Shown one piece after another: positions 55,238-62,313 of a DNA stretch of 64,000 bases. Numbering within the stretch: position 1 is the first letter of the stretch; the number at the start of each line of letters is the position of its first letter. A program made the translations under genes and the position numbers. The notes under the pieces are model-generated. The model had not been told where the DNA came from. It saw only the letters and a program-made list of their open reading frames with translations, and did no database searches. The stretch comes from Phyllobacterium sp. OV277 (GTDB lineage: Bacteria; Pseudomonadota; Alphaproteobacteria; Rhizobiales; Rhizobiaceae): assembly GCF_900104355.1 (NCBI RefSeq), contig NZ_FNIY01000003.1, positions 248,001 to 312,000 on the forward strand. The letters are read 5' to 3'.

Positions 55238-56431
55238 ATGTCTGATAAAAATACCGTCTACACGCGGCGTGAACTCTATGAACGTGTTTGGTCGACACCT
55301 ATCGTAAAGCTCGCCGAGGAGTTTGGCATGTCCGACAAAGGCCTAGCCAAAATTTGCCAACGCAATCTGATTCCGGTTCCGGGAAAAGGTTATTGGGCAA
55401 AGCTTGAAGCTGGCCAGAGTGCTACAAAAACGCCTTTGCGGGAAATGTACACTCCAGAGTTGGAGACCGTTCACATCGGCGACTTCAAGCGGGATGTAAA
55501 TCCGTACGTGGCCTTTGCTATCGCGGCAACTCAATCGGCACAACAGAAACTGGCGGACGAGACTCCTCCTCCGAAGAAGGCGCAACCCAATAACAACGAA
55601 CCAGCATCGCGACAGGCAGCACCTCTGAACAAGTTGCACCCGTCGGTGAAAGCTTACGCCGCAGAATTTCAAAAAGTTACGCCGGATAGAGAGGGCACCG
55701 TCCAACTGCGCTGGATAAAAATTCATCGCGATAGCGTTGGCCGGGTAATCGCTTTCCTGAGCACACTCGCGTTTGCGTTTGAGCCGTTTGGGATTTCGTT
55801 TTCAGGCGCTGGGAGCCGAGTAAAATTTATTAATGACAACGCTGACGTGGACTTTGAAATCACAAGCCCCAAAAAGAGGGTCGTTGCAGACAGGGAAAGC
55901 TGGAAGAGCTACGAAAATGTTTACGTCGGACGGTTAGCATTCCGCATTTTTGGCAATGCCGAAGGGATTCGCAAAAACTGGGTGGATGAGGACGACAAGA
56001 AGATCGAAGACTGTGTCGACGCGATTGTCAAAAGCTACCGCATAAATCTTACAGTTCAAAAAGAACACGACGATCGTAAACGTGAAGAGGCACGAATACG
56101 ACAACACATGGCGCATCGGCGAGGATTGGCCGAGCAGCGAAAGAAGAGAGAAGAACTGCGCCTTGAGTTCCTAACTTCTGTGGCGCGCACCAGACATGAA
56201 GTACATGAACTTAAACAGACGATAGGGGCGATTCCCGACACTGATGCCGGTGCGCCAGACTATAGCAGAATGATAAAGTGGGCCATGGAACGTCTTTCTG
56301 CACTTGAAAAACAAACGGCCGTAGAGCGTCTTCAAGAATCGTTGGTAGAAAAAGATTTGTTCCCGGAACCCGATAACTTGGCAGATCCTGAAGGGGAGCC
56401 GCCGCCAAAGCAAAACTATTGGGACAATTGA
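55238..56431 (+). CDS. Island-encoded protein with HTH-like N-terminus and coiled coil, unknown
   Basis: The 397-residue protein has an N-terminal helix-turn-helix-like segment (YTRRELYERVWSTPIVKLAE, then LIPVPGKGYWAKLEAG). A Pro/Ala-rich linker, a mixed domain with WVDEDDKKIEDCVDA, and a long charged coiled coil (EEARIRQHMAHRRGLAEQRK) follow. Proteins with this N-terminus appear in integrative elements across alphaproteobacteria, without known function. It stands right after the tRNA boundary, divergent from the excisionase-like gene. The name is therefore descriptive only. Confidence 0.72.
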   Translation: MSDKNTVYTRRELYERVWSTPIVKLAEEFGMSDKGLAKICQRNLIPVPGKGYWAKLEAGQSATKTPLREMYTPELETVHIGDFKRDVNPYVAFAIAATQSAQQKLADETPPPKKAQPNNNEPASRQAAPLNKLHPSVKAYAAEFQKVTPDREGTVQLRWIKIHRDSVGRVIAFLSTLAFAFEPFGISFSGAGSRVKFINDNADVDFEITSPKKRVVADRESWKSYENVYVGRLAFRIFGNAEGIRKNWVDEDDKKIEDCVDAIVKSYRINLTVQKEHDDRKREEARIRQHMAHRRGLAEQRKKREELRLEFLTSVARTRHEVHELKQTIGAIPDTDAGAPDYSRMIKWAMERLSALEKQTAVERLQESLVEKDLFPEPDNLADPEGEPPPKQNYWDN

Positions 56432-56579
56432 CAGCCGTTTATAGGTAGTTTGACAAGACACCTCTTATCGTATGGAAAATTAAAACCGCGATGACCGCCC
56501 TGCCGGATCAAGATACAACTTGTGTGATAGGTGAAGAAATGGCTACAAATCAAATCATAAAATTAGGGGATGGCTAGAA

Positions 56580-57287
56580 ATGGCTGAAAGCTCTTGGGGC
56601 GCAGAAAATCTGGACTCAACCATTGTGACGTCCACAATTGATATGTGGTCCATTAACAAAGCTCCTCTCCTCCTGAGCACATTAGGTAGCGATCTTGCGA
56701 AGATTGCGGATTATCGCACCACGATTGCACCTTTGAAATTGCGACAATACATAGCAACTAAACTTATTGATAAGGTCGTAATTGTTACCCACCCTTTTCA
56801 ACCACAAAAGACTGGCTTGATTCCGATAGGCGAAGAATTCAGCTTTGTTACTTCGGAAACACGCACCGAAGAATCGACAGTCACTGACTCGACGGCGGCT
56901 AGCAGATCTAAGGAAAGAATAAAGCCATCCATTTGGGCTGCATTTGTGAAGCCAGTTCAAACAGATTTGAAGCGTTTTTTGGACATTGGGGATGATGCGC
57001 TCCGATTTGTTGATTTGGAAGATGGACCACCTTCACCCCGACATCGAGCAATTCCAGCTGAATCAATAACGGATGGGACAGGACTATTATATGATGCCAG
57101 AATAGTTAGCGAGAATATACATAAATGGGCGGAGGTAAACGGGCTTGCGATTGAGAAACTTTACATCAGGGAACAACAAAACTCACCGAAGAATTCGTTT
57201 TTTGAGATATTTAGTAACTTAAGCGAAAGTGATCTGCGCCGCATAGAAATTCCGTTTGATATCATCTTAAAACTTGCACAAAAATGA
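56580..57287 (+). CDS. First gene of an A+T-rich two-gene cassette, unknown
   Basis: The 235-residue protein opens with a possible winged-helix region (APLLLSTLGSDLAKIADYRT, ending TGLIPIGEEF) that resembles LOTUS/OST-HTH spacing. A Ser/Thr-rich linker follows, then a second domain starting IKPSIWAAFVKPVQTDLKRF. No catalytic motif or membrane segment is seen. It lacks a strong ribosome-binding site (GGGGATGGCTAGAA). The stop overlaps the next gene by 4 bases (ATGA). Codon use is far more A+T-rich than in the chromosome. The LOTUS resemblance is a weak inference. Confidence 0.72.
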   Translation: MAESSWGAENLDSTIVTSTIDMWSINKAPLLLSTLGSDLAKIADYRTTIAPLKLRQYIATKLIDKVVIVTHPFQPQKTGLIPIGEEFSFVTSETRTEESTVTDSTAASRSKERIKPSIWAAFVKPVQTDLKRFLDIGDDALRFVDLEDGPPSPRHRAIPAESITDGTGLLYDARIVSENIHKWAEVNGLAIEKLYIREQQNSPKNSFFEIFSNLSESDLRRIEIPFDIILKLAQK

Positions 57288-58093
57288 AAATAGCTTTTGT
57301 TCTTTATGCTGCAACACACAATATAAAAAAATATTTTGGCGAAACAAAACTTGGGATGGTTCCCAAGGAAATTCGCGAAAAGTACAATATTGATTATAAA
57401 TTCTTTACCTATCCTGATAAGCCTTCTGAAGATAAATTCATTGCGGATCTTGTAAAGCAGAACGAAGACTATGCATTTGTAGCGCTAACTGAGAAAAATC
57501 TACAATCATTGGATATGGTAGGTGTCCCGTTTAGCCTACTTGAGCTTGGTGTAAGAACCATCGCTGCCGAGCTGTCACGACTCATCACATTTTGGACTAA
57601 GCGTATTCATGCCGTGGCCAAGACTTTTGAACCGATGGGAAACCGCAAGGCATTACTCTTGCCATTAAAGAATTTTGTTGATGAAGAAGCTTCTAATTCT
57701 TGGAAGAAAATTACAACTAAATTCAGCGATCGAACTTTCCAGTTTGCAGTAGAGTTAGAGGCGCTGCTTAAACATTTAAGAATGTTAGAGTTTCCTAAAA
57801 AGCGAGGATCTTATAACGACAAATATTTTGTCGACGCCAGAGGATATCATTTTTCTTATGGTCACGAAATTCACGCGAAACAAGAAACTGAAGGGGGAAA
57901 TCATAACCTGCAGTGCTTAGTTAGTGCAAAATTAAGGCTCGGATTACCTTACTGCAACGAACGGCACTATAATGTCTCGTTGGGGAGCGATGGATCGCTA
58001 CATTCGCATAAATTTATTGGATGCCATGGAAACTCTGTAACTGCCGGCAATTGTGAACATCTGAACATGTTTCCTAATGACTATGTAGTATAA
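57284..58093 (+). CDS. Second gene of the A+T-rich cassette, His/Cys-rich C-terminus, unknown
   Basis: The 269-residue protein starts by overlapping the previous stop (ATGA), so the two are coupled. Residues 1-90 look like an alpha/beta Rossmann-like or receiver-like unit (KIAFVLYAATHNIKKYFGE, then DYAFVALTEKNLQSL). The middle is helical. The last ~90 residues hold many His and Cys (YHFSYGHEIHAKQ, NHNLQCLVSAKL, SLHSHKFIGCHGN, NCEHLNMF), suggesting a metal site or HNH-type nuclease centre. No family is recognised. A bidirectional terminator follows. Confidence 0.72.
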   Translation: MKIAFVLYAATHNIKKYFGETKLGMVPKEIREKYNIDYKFFTYPDKPSEDKFIADLVKQNEDYAFVALTEKNLQSLDMVGVPFSLLELGVRTIAAELSRLITFWTKRIHAVAKTFEPMGNRKALLLPLKNFVDEEASNSWKKITTKFSDRTFQFAVELEALLKHLRMLEFPKKRGSYNDKYFVDARGYHFSYGHEIHAKQETEGGNHNLQCLVSAKLRLGLPYCNERHYNVSLGSDGSLHSHKFIGCHGNSVTAGNCEHLNMFPNDYVV

Positions 58094-58096
58094 AAA

Positions 58097-58124
58097 GAAA
58101 TTGGGCACCGAAGCGCCCAATTTC
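58097..58124. terminator. Terminator after the two-gene cassette
   Basis: GAAATTGGGC (58097-58106) and GCCCAATTTC (58115-58124) form a perfect 10-base stem with an 8-base loop. A residues precede it and it may work from both sides, closing the cassette and the small minus-strand frame at 58170. Confidence 0.8.
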
Positions 58125-58169
58125 AACTCAAATATCTAAGCTCAAATTCTCAACACCGGTTCGGTAATG

Positions 58170-58316
58170 TCAGATCACGACATAGTCGATCTCTCCGCCA
58201 CCCGTCATCCCTGCAGTCGGCTTCCAAATGCTTATAGCTATAAGTTCCATTTGAGAGCATGCAAAGAATTTACTTAGATATGAGCTGTCCAAATTTCTAT
58301 AAACACCATCAGCCAT
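58170..58316 (-). CDS. Possible 48-residue phage-type protein
   Basis: The frame begins MADGVYRNLDSSYLSKFFAC and ends GGGEIDYVVI, with protein-like composition. No good ribosome-binding site is seen. Another protein-like frame without a start lies just upstream on the same strand (58373 to about 58522, ending TGANWKLFVS). The stretch may be the remains of a longer gene. Confidence 0.35.
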   Translation of the reverse strand: MADGVYRNLDSSYLSKFFACSQMELIAISIWKPTAGMTGGGEIDYVVI

Positions 58317-58531
58317 ATAGGAATCGTGATGTCAACACCCAATTATTCCCAATCGGGTACAACTACAACAAACTAGCTAACGAATAGTTTCCAATTTGCA
58401 CCAGTCTTCAAAAAGACGTTCCCATCACAACCACTAGATATGCACTTCATAACAGAATTTCCACAAAATACTGAAATTTTCCAGAGTGAGGTTTTATCGT
58501 TACCGCCGACAATCGAGTTCGGTTAATGCGA

Positions 58532-58846
58532 CTAGATGTAGCCATAACAGGGATAAGGCACTCTCAGCCCACCGTTGACAAAACCGCTACAAACCCAAGG
58601 ATCATGCTGGAAACAAACAACCACATGATCTTTGTCAGAACGCCGTGTACTTTCTTGCTTGCAGGAAAGCAGATAGACGCCCGGTAAATGCCTGCCTTCG
58701 ATTAGCAGTCGCTGACAGCGCTGGATAGCCAAAATCGAGCCTAACCCAAATGACCTCTTGAAGCCATCCCCTGCTGAACTGATGACTATGTGGCCAGTTT
58801 CGACGAAAGTTAATTCGCCACGCAACAACACACCGGATATCGTCAA
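58532..58846 (-). CDS. Possible 104-residue protein (TTG start), relic of a repeated family
   Basis: The frame starts at a TTG with AGAAGG nine bases upstream. It contains AIQRCQRLLIEGRHLPG, which closely matches EARQRLLIEGRRLP in the fragment at 60325-60426. The DNA is also similar there (CCTTCGATTAGCAGTCGCTG against CCTTCGATAAGCAGTCGCTG). No family is recognised. It is either a small real gene or one of two decayed copies. Confidence 0.4.
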   Translation of the reverse strand: MTISGVLLRGELTFVETGHIVISSAGDGFKRSFGLGSILAIQRCQRLLIEGRHLPGVYLLSCKQESTRRSDKDHVVVCFQHDPWVCSGFVNGGLRVPYPCYGYI

Positions 58847-59017
58847 TGAAATACCTTCTGACTCGAACGATTTACTTTAGACCAACCGATGATTTAACAA
58901 ATATCGCCGCCTTTCTTCCCTTATCACCTTGACGATAAAACGAATTTAATTGCAAATTTGAGATAGTGAATCGACGATGAGATTTTAACTTGAAAAATAC
59001 CATTGAACCCCATACTC

Positions 59018-59051
59018 GCACAGTGCAACTAAATAGTAGTTGCAACTGTGC
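59018..59051. promoter_or_regulatory. Long dyad, probable operator of the hicAB operon
   Basis: GCACAGTGCAACT (59018-59030) is matched by AGTTGCAACTGTGC (59038-59051) around a 7-base centre, with one indel. It ends 32 bases before the hicA ATG, in the promoter region. HicB proteins repress their own operon by binding such dyads. There is no T run, so it is not a terminator. Confidence 0.65.
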
Positions 59052-59083
59052 CAAGGATGCTTACATTAGTGTAGCGAGTTAGA

Positions 59084-59332
59084 ATGACACGTTCTGACAA
59101 ACTCGTCGCTGCGCTGAAAGGTTGCAATGGACCGTTCCCATATAAAGATTTGGCGAGAATTTTGCGTAGTTTTGGATATGAAGAGAAAAATGGGAGCGGC
59201 AGCGCTCGTAAATTCTTTCATCCAGATACGAAGGCAGTAATTGCGATTCATGAACCGCATCCCGGAAACGAGGTGCTGCCTTACGTGGTTAGACAAGTAC
59301 GCGAACATTTGAATGATCGAGGTCTTATATGA
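59084..59332 (+). CDS. hicA: HicA-family mRNA interferase toxin
   Basis: The 82-residue double-stranded-RNA-binding-fold protein has the HicA core: RILRSFGYEEKNGSGSARKF and IAIHEPHPGNEVLPYVVRQV. HicA toxins cleave mRNA and arrest growth. The common Gly-Ser-His motif reads GSAR here, so the catalytic His of model HicA is not at its usual place, though HEPHPG is kept. The next gene overlaps its stop by 4 bases (ATGA). The ribosome-binding site is weak, consistent with low toxin level. Confidence 0.86.
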   Translation: MTRSDKLVAALKGCNGPFPYKDLARILRSFGYEEKNGSGSARKFFHPDTKAVIAIHEPHPGNEVLPYVVRQVREHLNDRGLI

Positions 59333-59868
59333 AAACCTTACAGTATAAGGGTTACCAAGCCTCAGTTGAATTTGAGGATGGGGTGCTCTTTGTCAAAGTT
59401 TTGCACCTTGATGACGTTCTGATTGGTCAATGTGATAAGGCGTCTGATGCAGAACCGACGTTGAAACGTATAATTGACGAGTACTTGGTTGATTGCCGAG
59501 AACTGGAAAAGGAACCGTCCAAGCCATTTAAAGGTTCTTTGAACATAAGGATTTCTCCAGACAATCACCGCAGAGCGGCAATCGCGGCGGCTGAGGCCGG
59601 TGATTCACTGAACGCCTGGATATCGTCTGCAGTAATTGAGAAGTTAGAATTTGGAGGAAATCTAGCGGCAACAAGGAGTGCGAGTGTCGACGATCAACGT
59701 GAGATAGTTTTTCTCAGAACTCTTATTAGTGAGCAAACTCCAGCGTTCCATATAGCCGCTGCACATCATGCAGTGAGACTGCTGCAGCCTAATATTCGTT
59801 CCGTTTCAAAAGACGAAGCGATTGCATTTCGGTTTGCAGCTTCACAAAAGAGATCGACACATGCCTAA
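59329..59868 (+). CDS. hicB: HicB-family antitoxin with a C-terminal extension
   Basis: The 179-residue antitoxin has the HicB N-terminal domain (LQYKGYQASVEFEDGVLFVK, then EPTLKRIIDEYLVDCRELEK). A ribbon-helix-helix DNA-binding segment follows (GSLNIRISPDNHRRAA, DSLNAWISSAVIEKL) up to about residue 112. About 65 extra residues follow (QTPAFHIAAAHHAVRLLQP, ending ASQKRSTHA). In toxin-antitoxin-chaperone systems the antitoxin has just such an addition, which makes its stability depend on a SecB-like partner. That partner appears to be the next gene, overlapping by 8 bases. Confidence 0.88.
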   Translation: MKTLQYKGYQASVEFEDGVLFVKVLHLDDVLIGQCDKASDAEPTLKRIIDEYLVDCRELEKEPSKPFKGSLNIRISPDNHRRAAIAAAEAGDSLNAWISSAVIEKLEFGGNLAATRSASVDDQREIVFLRTLISEQTPAFHIAAAHHAVRLLQPNIRSVSKDEAIAFRFAASQKRSTHA

Positions 59869-60328
59869 AGAAAGTCAGGGGCTAACTTACTCTGCTGGCA
59901 ATCCCACCATTGTCCTATTGAACATCGAATCAGTGGTTAAGTTCGATTTGGTAAATACAGAAGACGAAAATACAGAGCCATTCTATCGAGTATTTATCAG
60001 TGAACTACAATTGGTTGAGCCTGATAAAGTGTTCTTTCAAGCAAAAATCCAATGTGGAAAAACTGTCGTTGGCACCGAAGACCGCATACAATCGATAAAT
60101 GCAACTTATGCTGCGGTTTTCATATCCACTGATACCCCGGCTGAAAACACTCGTGCCGCTGAAAACATTACGAAATTAGGCGTATGGTCGAAGTTTAATA
60201 GTTTGATGGTACTTCTTAACGACCAGACGAAGCTCGAACTACCGGCATTACCGTCAATTCCGGACGTAGAGCATGTTAAAACGGCCAAAAAATCAAAACG
60301 CGCCACCCGTAAGGAACTGCGGGATTAA
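59861..60328 (+). CDS. SecB-like chaperone of a HicAB toxin-antitoxin-chaperone system (putative)
   Basis: The 155-residue acidic protein has the SecB-like order of strands and helix. It has ESVVKFDLVNTEDENTEPF, a middle QSINATYAAVFISTDTP resembling SecB's VxYxGVF strand, a helix WSKFNSLMVLLNDQTK and the ending LELPALPSIPDVEH, like SecB's FPPLxLxPxxF. The tail is basic. It is the third gene of the hicAB operon, overlapping hicB by 8 bases. A chaperone role is inferred from pattern and position; a structure prediction would decide. Confidence 0.6.
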   Translation: MPKESQGLTYSAGNPTIVLLNIESVVKFDLVNTEDENTEPFYRVFISELQLVEPDKVFFQAKIQCGKTVVGTEDRIQSINATYAAVFISTDTPAENTRAAENITKLGVWSKFNSLMVLLNDQTKLELPALPSIPDVEHVKTAKKSKRATRKELRD

Positions 60329-60426
60329 CTTGAACCCACCATTGTGTAGCATCCCAAGAACACCGGGATCGGCATGGGGCGTGGCAATCGCCTACCTTCG
60401 ATAAGCAGTCGCTGCCGGGCCTCGAT
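60325..60426 (-). pseudogene. Fragment matching the 58532-58846 protein
   Basis: A 33-codon stretch between two stops reads IEARQRLLIEGRRLPRPMPI, parallel to QRCQRLLIEGRHLPG in the gene at 58532. It has no start codon and its stop overlaps the end of the SecB-like gene on the other strand. It is best seen as a truncated second copy, left by recombination around the toxin-antitoxin operon. Confidence 0.4.
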
Positions 60427-60524
60427 TCATTTAAGGCACATTCAGCGGCTGGACTAGGTTTAAGAGCTAACGCGTAAATGCCCTCCTATCTCCAGATGCG
60501 GGGCTTTATAGAATATAGGTGAAA

Positions 60525-60920
60525 TTATCCTGTAGGCGGTGGAGCTGTTGGGGGCTTTGTTGACGTCGGCGCGACTTCGCGTTGATACTGATACAATTGA
60601 TCTCTCAATTGTGTGATCTGACCACCGATGAGCCACCAAATGAAACCTCCGAATATCGAAACCAGCAGAAGCGCACATATTCCAATGCCTTCAAATCGGG
60701 AAATTTTTCCACGAACTTTGTCTATGTGGTCATCGTTTTTATTTACATCCACAATGAGTCTGTCAGTTTTTGTATTCAGGCTTGCCAAATCCTTCTGGAT
60801 TTCCATCAGAGATTGCATGACATGAAAGTTGTTTTCACCTGATAACGGTTGCGCAGGACGTCCGTCTGAAGGTGGGGTGCCTACAACCTGCTGAGGAGAT
60901 GGCGCTGCGCCTTTTCTCAT
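60525..60920 (-). CDS. Small coiled-coil membrane protein, second gene of a pair
   Basis: The 131-residue protein has a Pro/Gln-rich N-terminus. A helical stretch of heptads follows (MQSLMEIQKDLASLNTKTDR, VNKNDDHIDKVRGKISRF), then one strong transmembrane helix (IGICALLLVSIFGGFIWWLI) and a Pro/Thr-rich tail. GAAGGAGA precedes the ATG at 60918-60920, which overlaps the stop of the upstream gene (ATGA). A membrane-anchored coiled coil coupled to a small soluble protein fits a sensor-effector pair, but no family is recognised. Confidence 0.72.
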   Translation of the reverse strand: MRKGAAPSPQQVVGTPPSDGRPAQPLSGENNFHVMQSLMEIQKDLASLNTKTDRLIVDVNKNDDHIDKVRGKISRFEGIGICALLLVSIFGGFIWWLIGGQITQLRDQLYQYQREVAPTSTKPPTAPPPTG

Positions 60921-61177
60921 TTTTTCTCCTTCAACGAGAGCCAATTCCACAAATCTTTTTCATGCCACCCATAATAACTGCCTACAGCAGAAACCATAAT
61001 CCTGCCGAACGCTCCCTCATTTGCACCGAGTTGAGTGCACAACGACTGTGGCGTCATATCGGCAGAAACGAGCCATTGAGCGGGTGCAATAACCCTGTAA
61101 TCATCAGGAAATTTGGATTTGATCACTTCAGTCAAATCAGGACGATCGGATTGAGTGATAATTAAATACACAGACAT
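60917..61177 (-). CDS. Small soluble protein, first gene of a pair
   Basis: The 86-residue protein starts SVYLIITQSDRPDLTEVIKS and continues RVIAPAQWLVSADMTPQSLC, ending GWHEKDLWNWLSLKEKK. It looks like a compact alpha/beta domain without membrane segments. It overlaps the following membrane-protein gene by four bases, so both are made together. No catalytic motif is evident. The ~215 bases upstream (61178-61392) show no other gene. Confidence 0.7.
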   Translation of the reverse strand: MSVYLIITQSDRPDLTEVIKSKFPDDYRVIAPAQWLVSADMTPQSLCTQLGANEGAFGRIMVSAVGSYYGWHEKDLWNWLSLKEKK

Positions 61178-61392
61178 GCTATCCCAACCATGTGAACGCG
61201 GTTAAGTTCCCAAACGCTACGCTGCGGACGCGATGATGTACGATGCCGTCTGAGATTACCACAGATAAATCATTCCTGCGCTTCTGCAAGACCTATCACG
61301 ATAACGCTATTATGATTTGGTTCTTATGACGTTAACTCCGACTTGCATAGCGGACGAGTTTTCAATGCTTAGGTACGCGGTAGAACAGAGAT

Positions 61393-61758
61393 TCACCTAT
61401 GAAACAGTTTCGCCAGCCATTCAAAAGAGTTTGCGAGACTGACCCCAAGTGCCGTGCCTCCTATGCCAACAACCCCGAGCGCCCCGATCCCCATTAGTTT
61501 CCACTTCTTAACGTCATCCGTCACAGCCTTTGCATCGACCACGTCGTCTTTTATCGTCGCGATATCGGTTTTTATGTCGCAAACCTCTGAAATGATCTCA
61601 TTCATGCGCCGATGAACGACCGCACGTTTTTCATCAGCTTCACGGTTTTCCGCACCGGCCCGACGCTCAAACCCATCGATGTCACGCCGCAAGGCTTCCA
61701 CCTGAGCCGATAGCGTGCCAATGGCCTTGTAGATGTCATTCAGACTAGTTGGTGCCAT
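61393..61758 (-). CDS. DUF1515-like phage protein
   Basis: The 121-residue protein has an N-terminal coiled coil (LNDIYKAIGTLSAQVEALRR, then KTDIATIKDDVVDAKAV). A C-terminal transmembrane helix follows (LMGIGALGVVGIGGTALGV). The layout matches DUF1515 proteins of Rhizobiales prophages, found next to lysis genes. Its ATG shares one base with the stop of the o-spanin gene, so it ends the lysis operon. The function is unknown. Confidence 0.78.
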   Translation of the reverse strand: MAPTSLNDIYKAIGTLSAQVEALRRDIDGFERRAGAENREADEKRAVVHRRMNEIISEVCDIKTDIATIKDDVVDAKAVTDDVKKWKLMGIGALGVVGIGGTALGVSLANSFEWLAKLFHR

Positions 61759-61994
61759 CAGCGCGGTGCCTTGCAATAACTGTCATAGGCCGCATTGTTC
61801 CGGCGGGCCTGTAGCTGGGTTTCGGGTGTGTCCCGGCCGGAATACGTCACCGGGCTAAACACCTTGCCGCACACATCCTTTTTGACAGGATCAGTCGCGC
61901 CGATAAGGGTCATCGTTCCGCACCCCGTCAGGATTGAAGCGGCTGCGAGCATCGACAGCATCAGCGACATCTTTGTAATGGTTTTGAAGAGCAT
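61758..61994 (-). CDS. Rz1-like outer-membrane spanin lipoprotein
   Basis: The 78-residue lipoprotein has a signal with lipobox LTGC. The mature part contains CGKVFSPVTYSGRDTPETQL and ends NAAYDSYCKAPR, the sequence style of o-spanins in Rhizobiales phages. Its start lies inside the i-spanin gene in another frame, the classic nested Rz/Rz1 arrangement. AAAGGAAT precedes the ATG at 61992-61994. It should link inner and outer membrane for the last step of lysis. Confidence 0.82.
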   Translation of the reverse strand: MLFKTITKMSLMLSMLAAASILTGCGTMTLIGATDPVKKDVCGKVFSPVTYSGRDTPETQLQARRNNAAYDSYCKAPR

Positions 61995-62130
61995 CGGAAT
62001 TCCTTTCATTCTGCTTGCTGCGCTCCACAGAGCGGCCTTTGAGGAATGCGGCGACAAGACCGGCCAGAAACACGCCAAGCGCGACCAGCAGGCCATTGCC
62101 GCCCGATATGAGGGAAACAATCGTGCCCAT
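61891..62130 (-). CDS. Rz-like inner-membrane spanin
   Basis: The 79-residue protein has one N-terminal transmembrane helix (LLVALGVFLAGLVAAFLKGR) and a charged periplasmic coiled part (ERSKQNERNSDALQNHYKDV). Size, topology and the overlapping lipoprotein gene identify it as the i-spanin. Its ATG overlaps the holin stop by one base (TAATG), so all lysis genes are translated in series. Confidence 0.82.
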   Translation of the reverse strand: MGTIVSLISGGNGLLVALGVFLAGLVAAFLKGRSVERSKQNERNSDALQNHYKDVADAVDARSRFNPDGVRNDDPYRRD

Positions 62131-62309
62131 TATTTTTCCTTTGGATGGTTGGGGAATGCCCAGACGAGCAGAGCAGTAAGAAATCCCTGTACGGCGATGG
62201 CGATGGTGTTGATGGTTGCATCATCCATGCCCAGATCAATGCCGAACAAAGCGCGGATGAAAGCAATCAGGCCGATGATGAACGCGACCCAGAATTTCGT
62301 GGCAGTCAT
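62130..62309 (-). CDS. Small holin-like membrane protein
   Basis: The 59-residue protein has two hydrophobic helices (FWVAFIIGLIAFIRALFG and INTIAIAVQGFLTALLVWAF) with an acidic turn, the usual form of class II holins. It lies between the endolysin and spanin genes, overlapping the latter. Holins make membrane lesions that release endolysin. It starts 4 bases after the endolysin stop. Confidence 0.75.
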   Translation of the reverse strand: MTATKFWVAFIIGLIAFIRALFGIDLGMDDATINTIAIAVQGFLTALLVWAFPNHPKEK

Positions 62310-62313
62310 GGGA

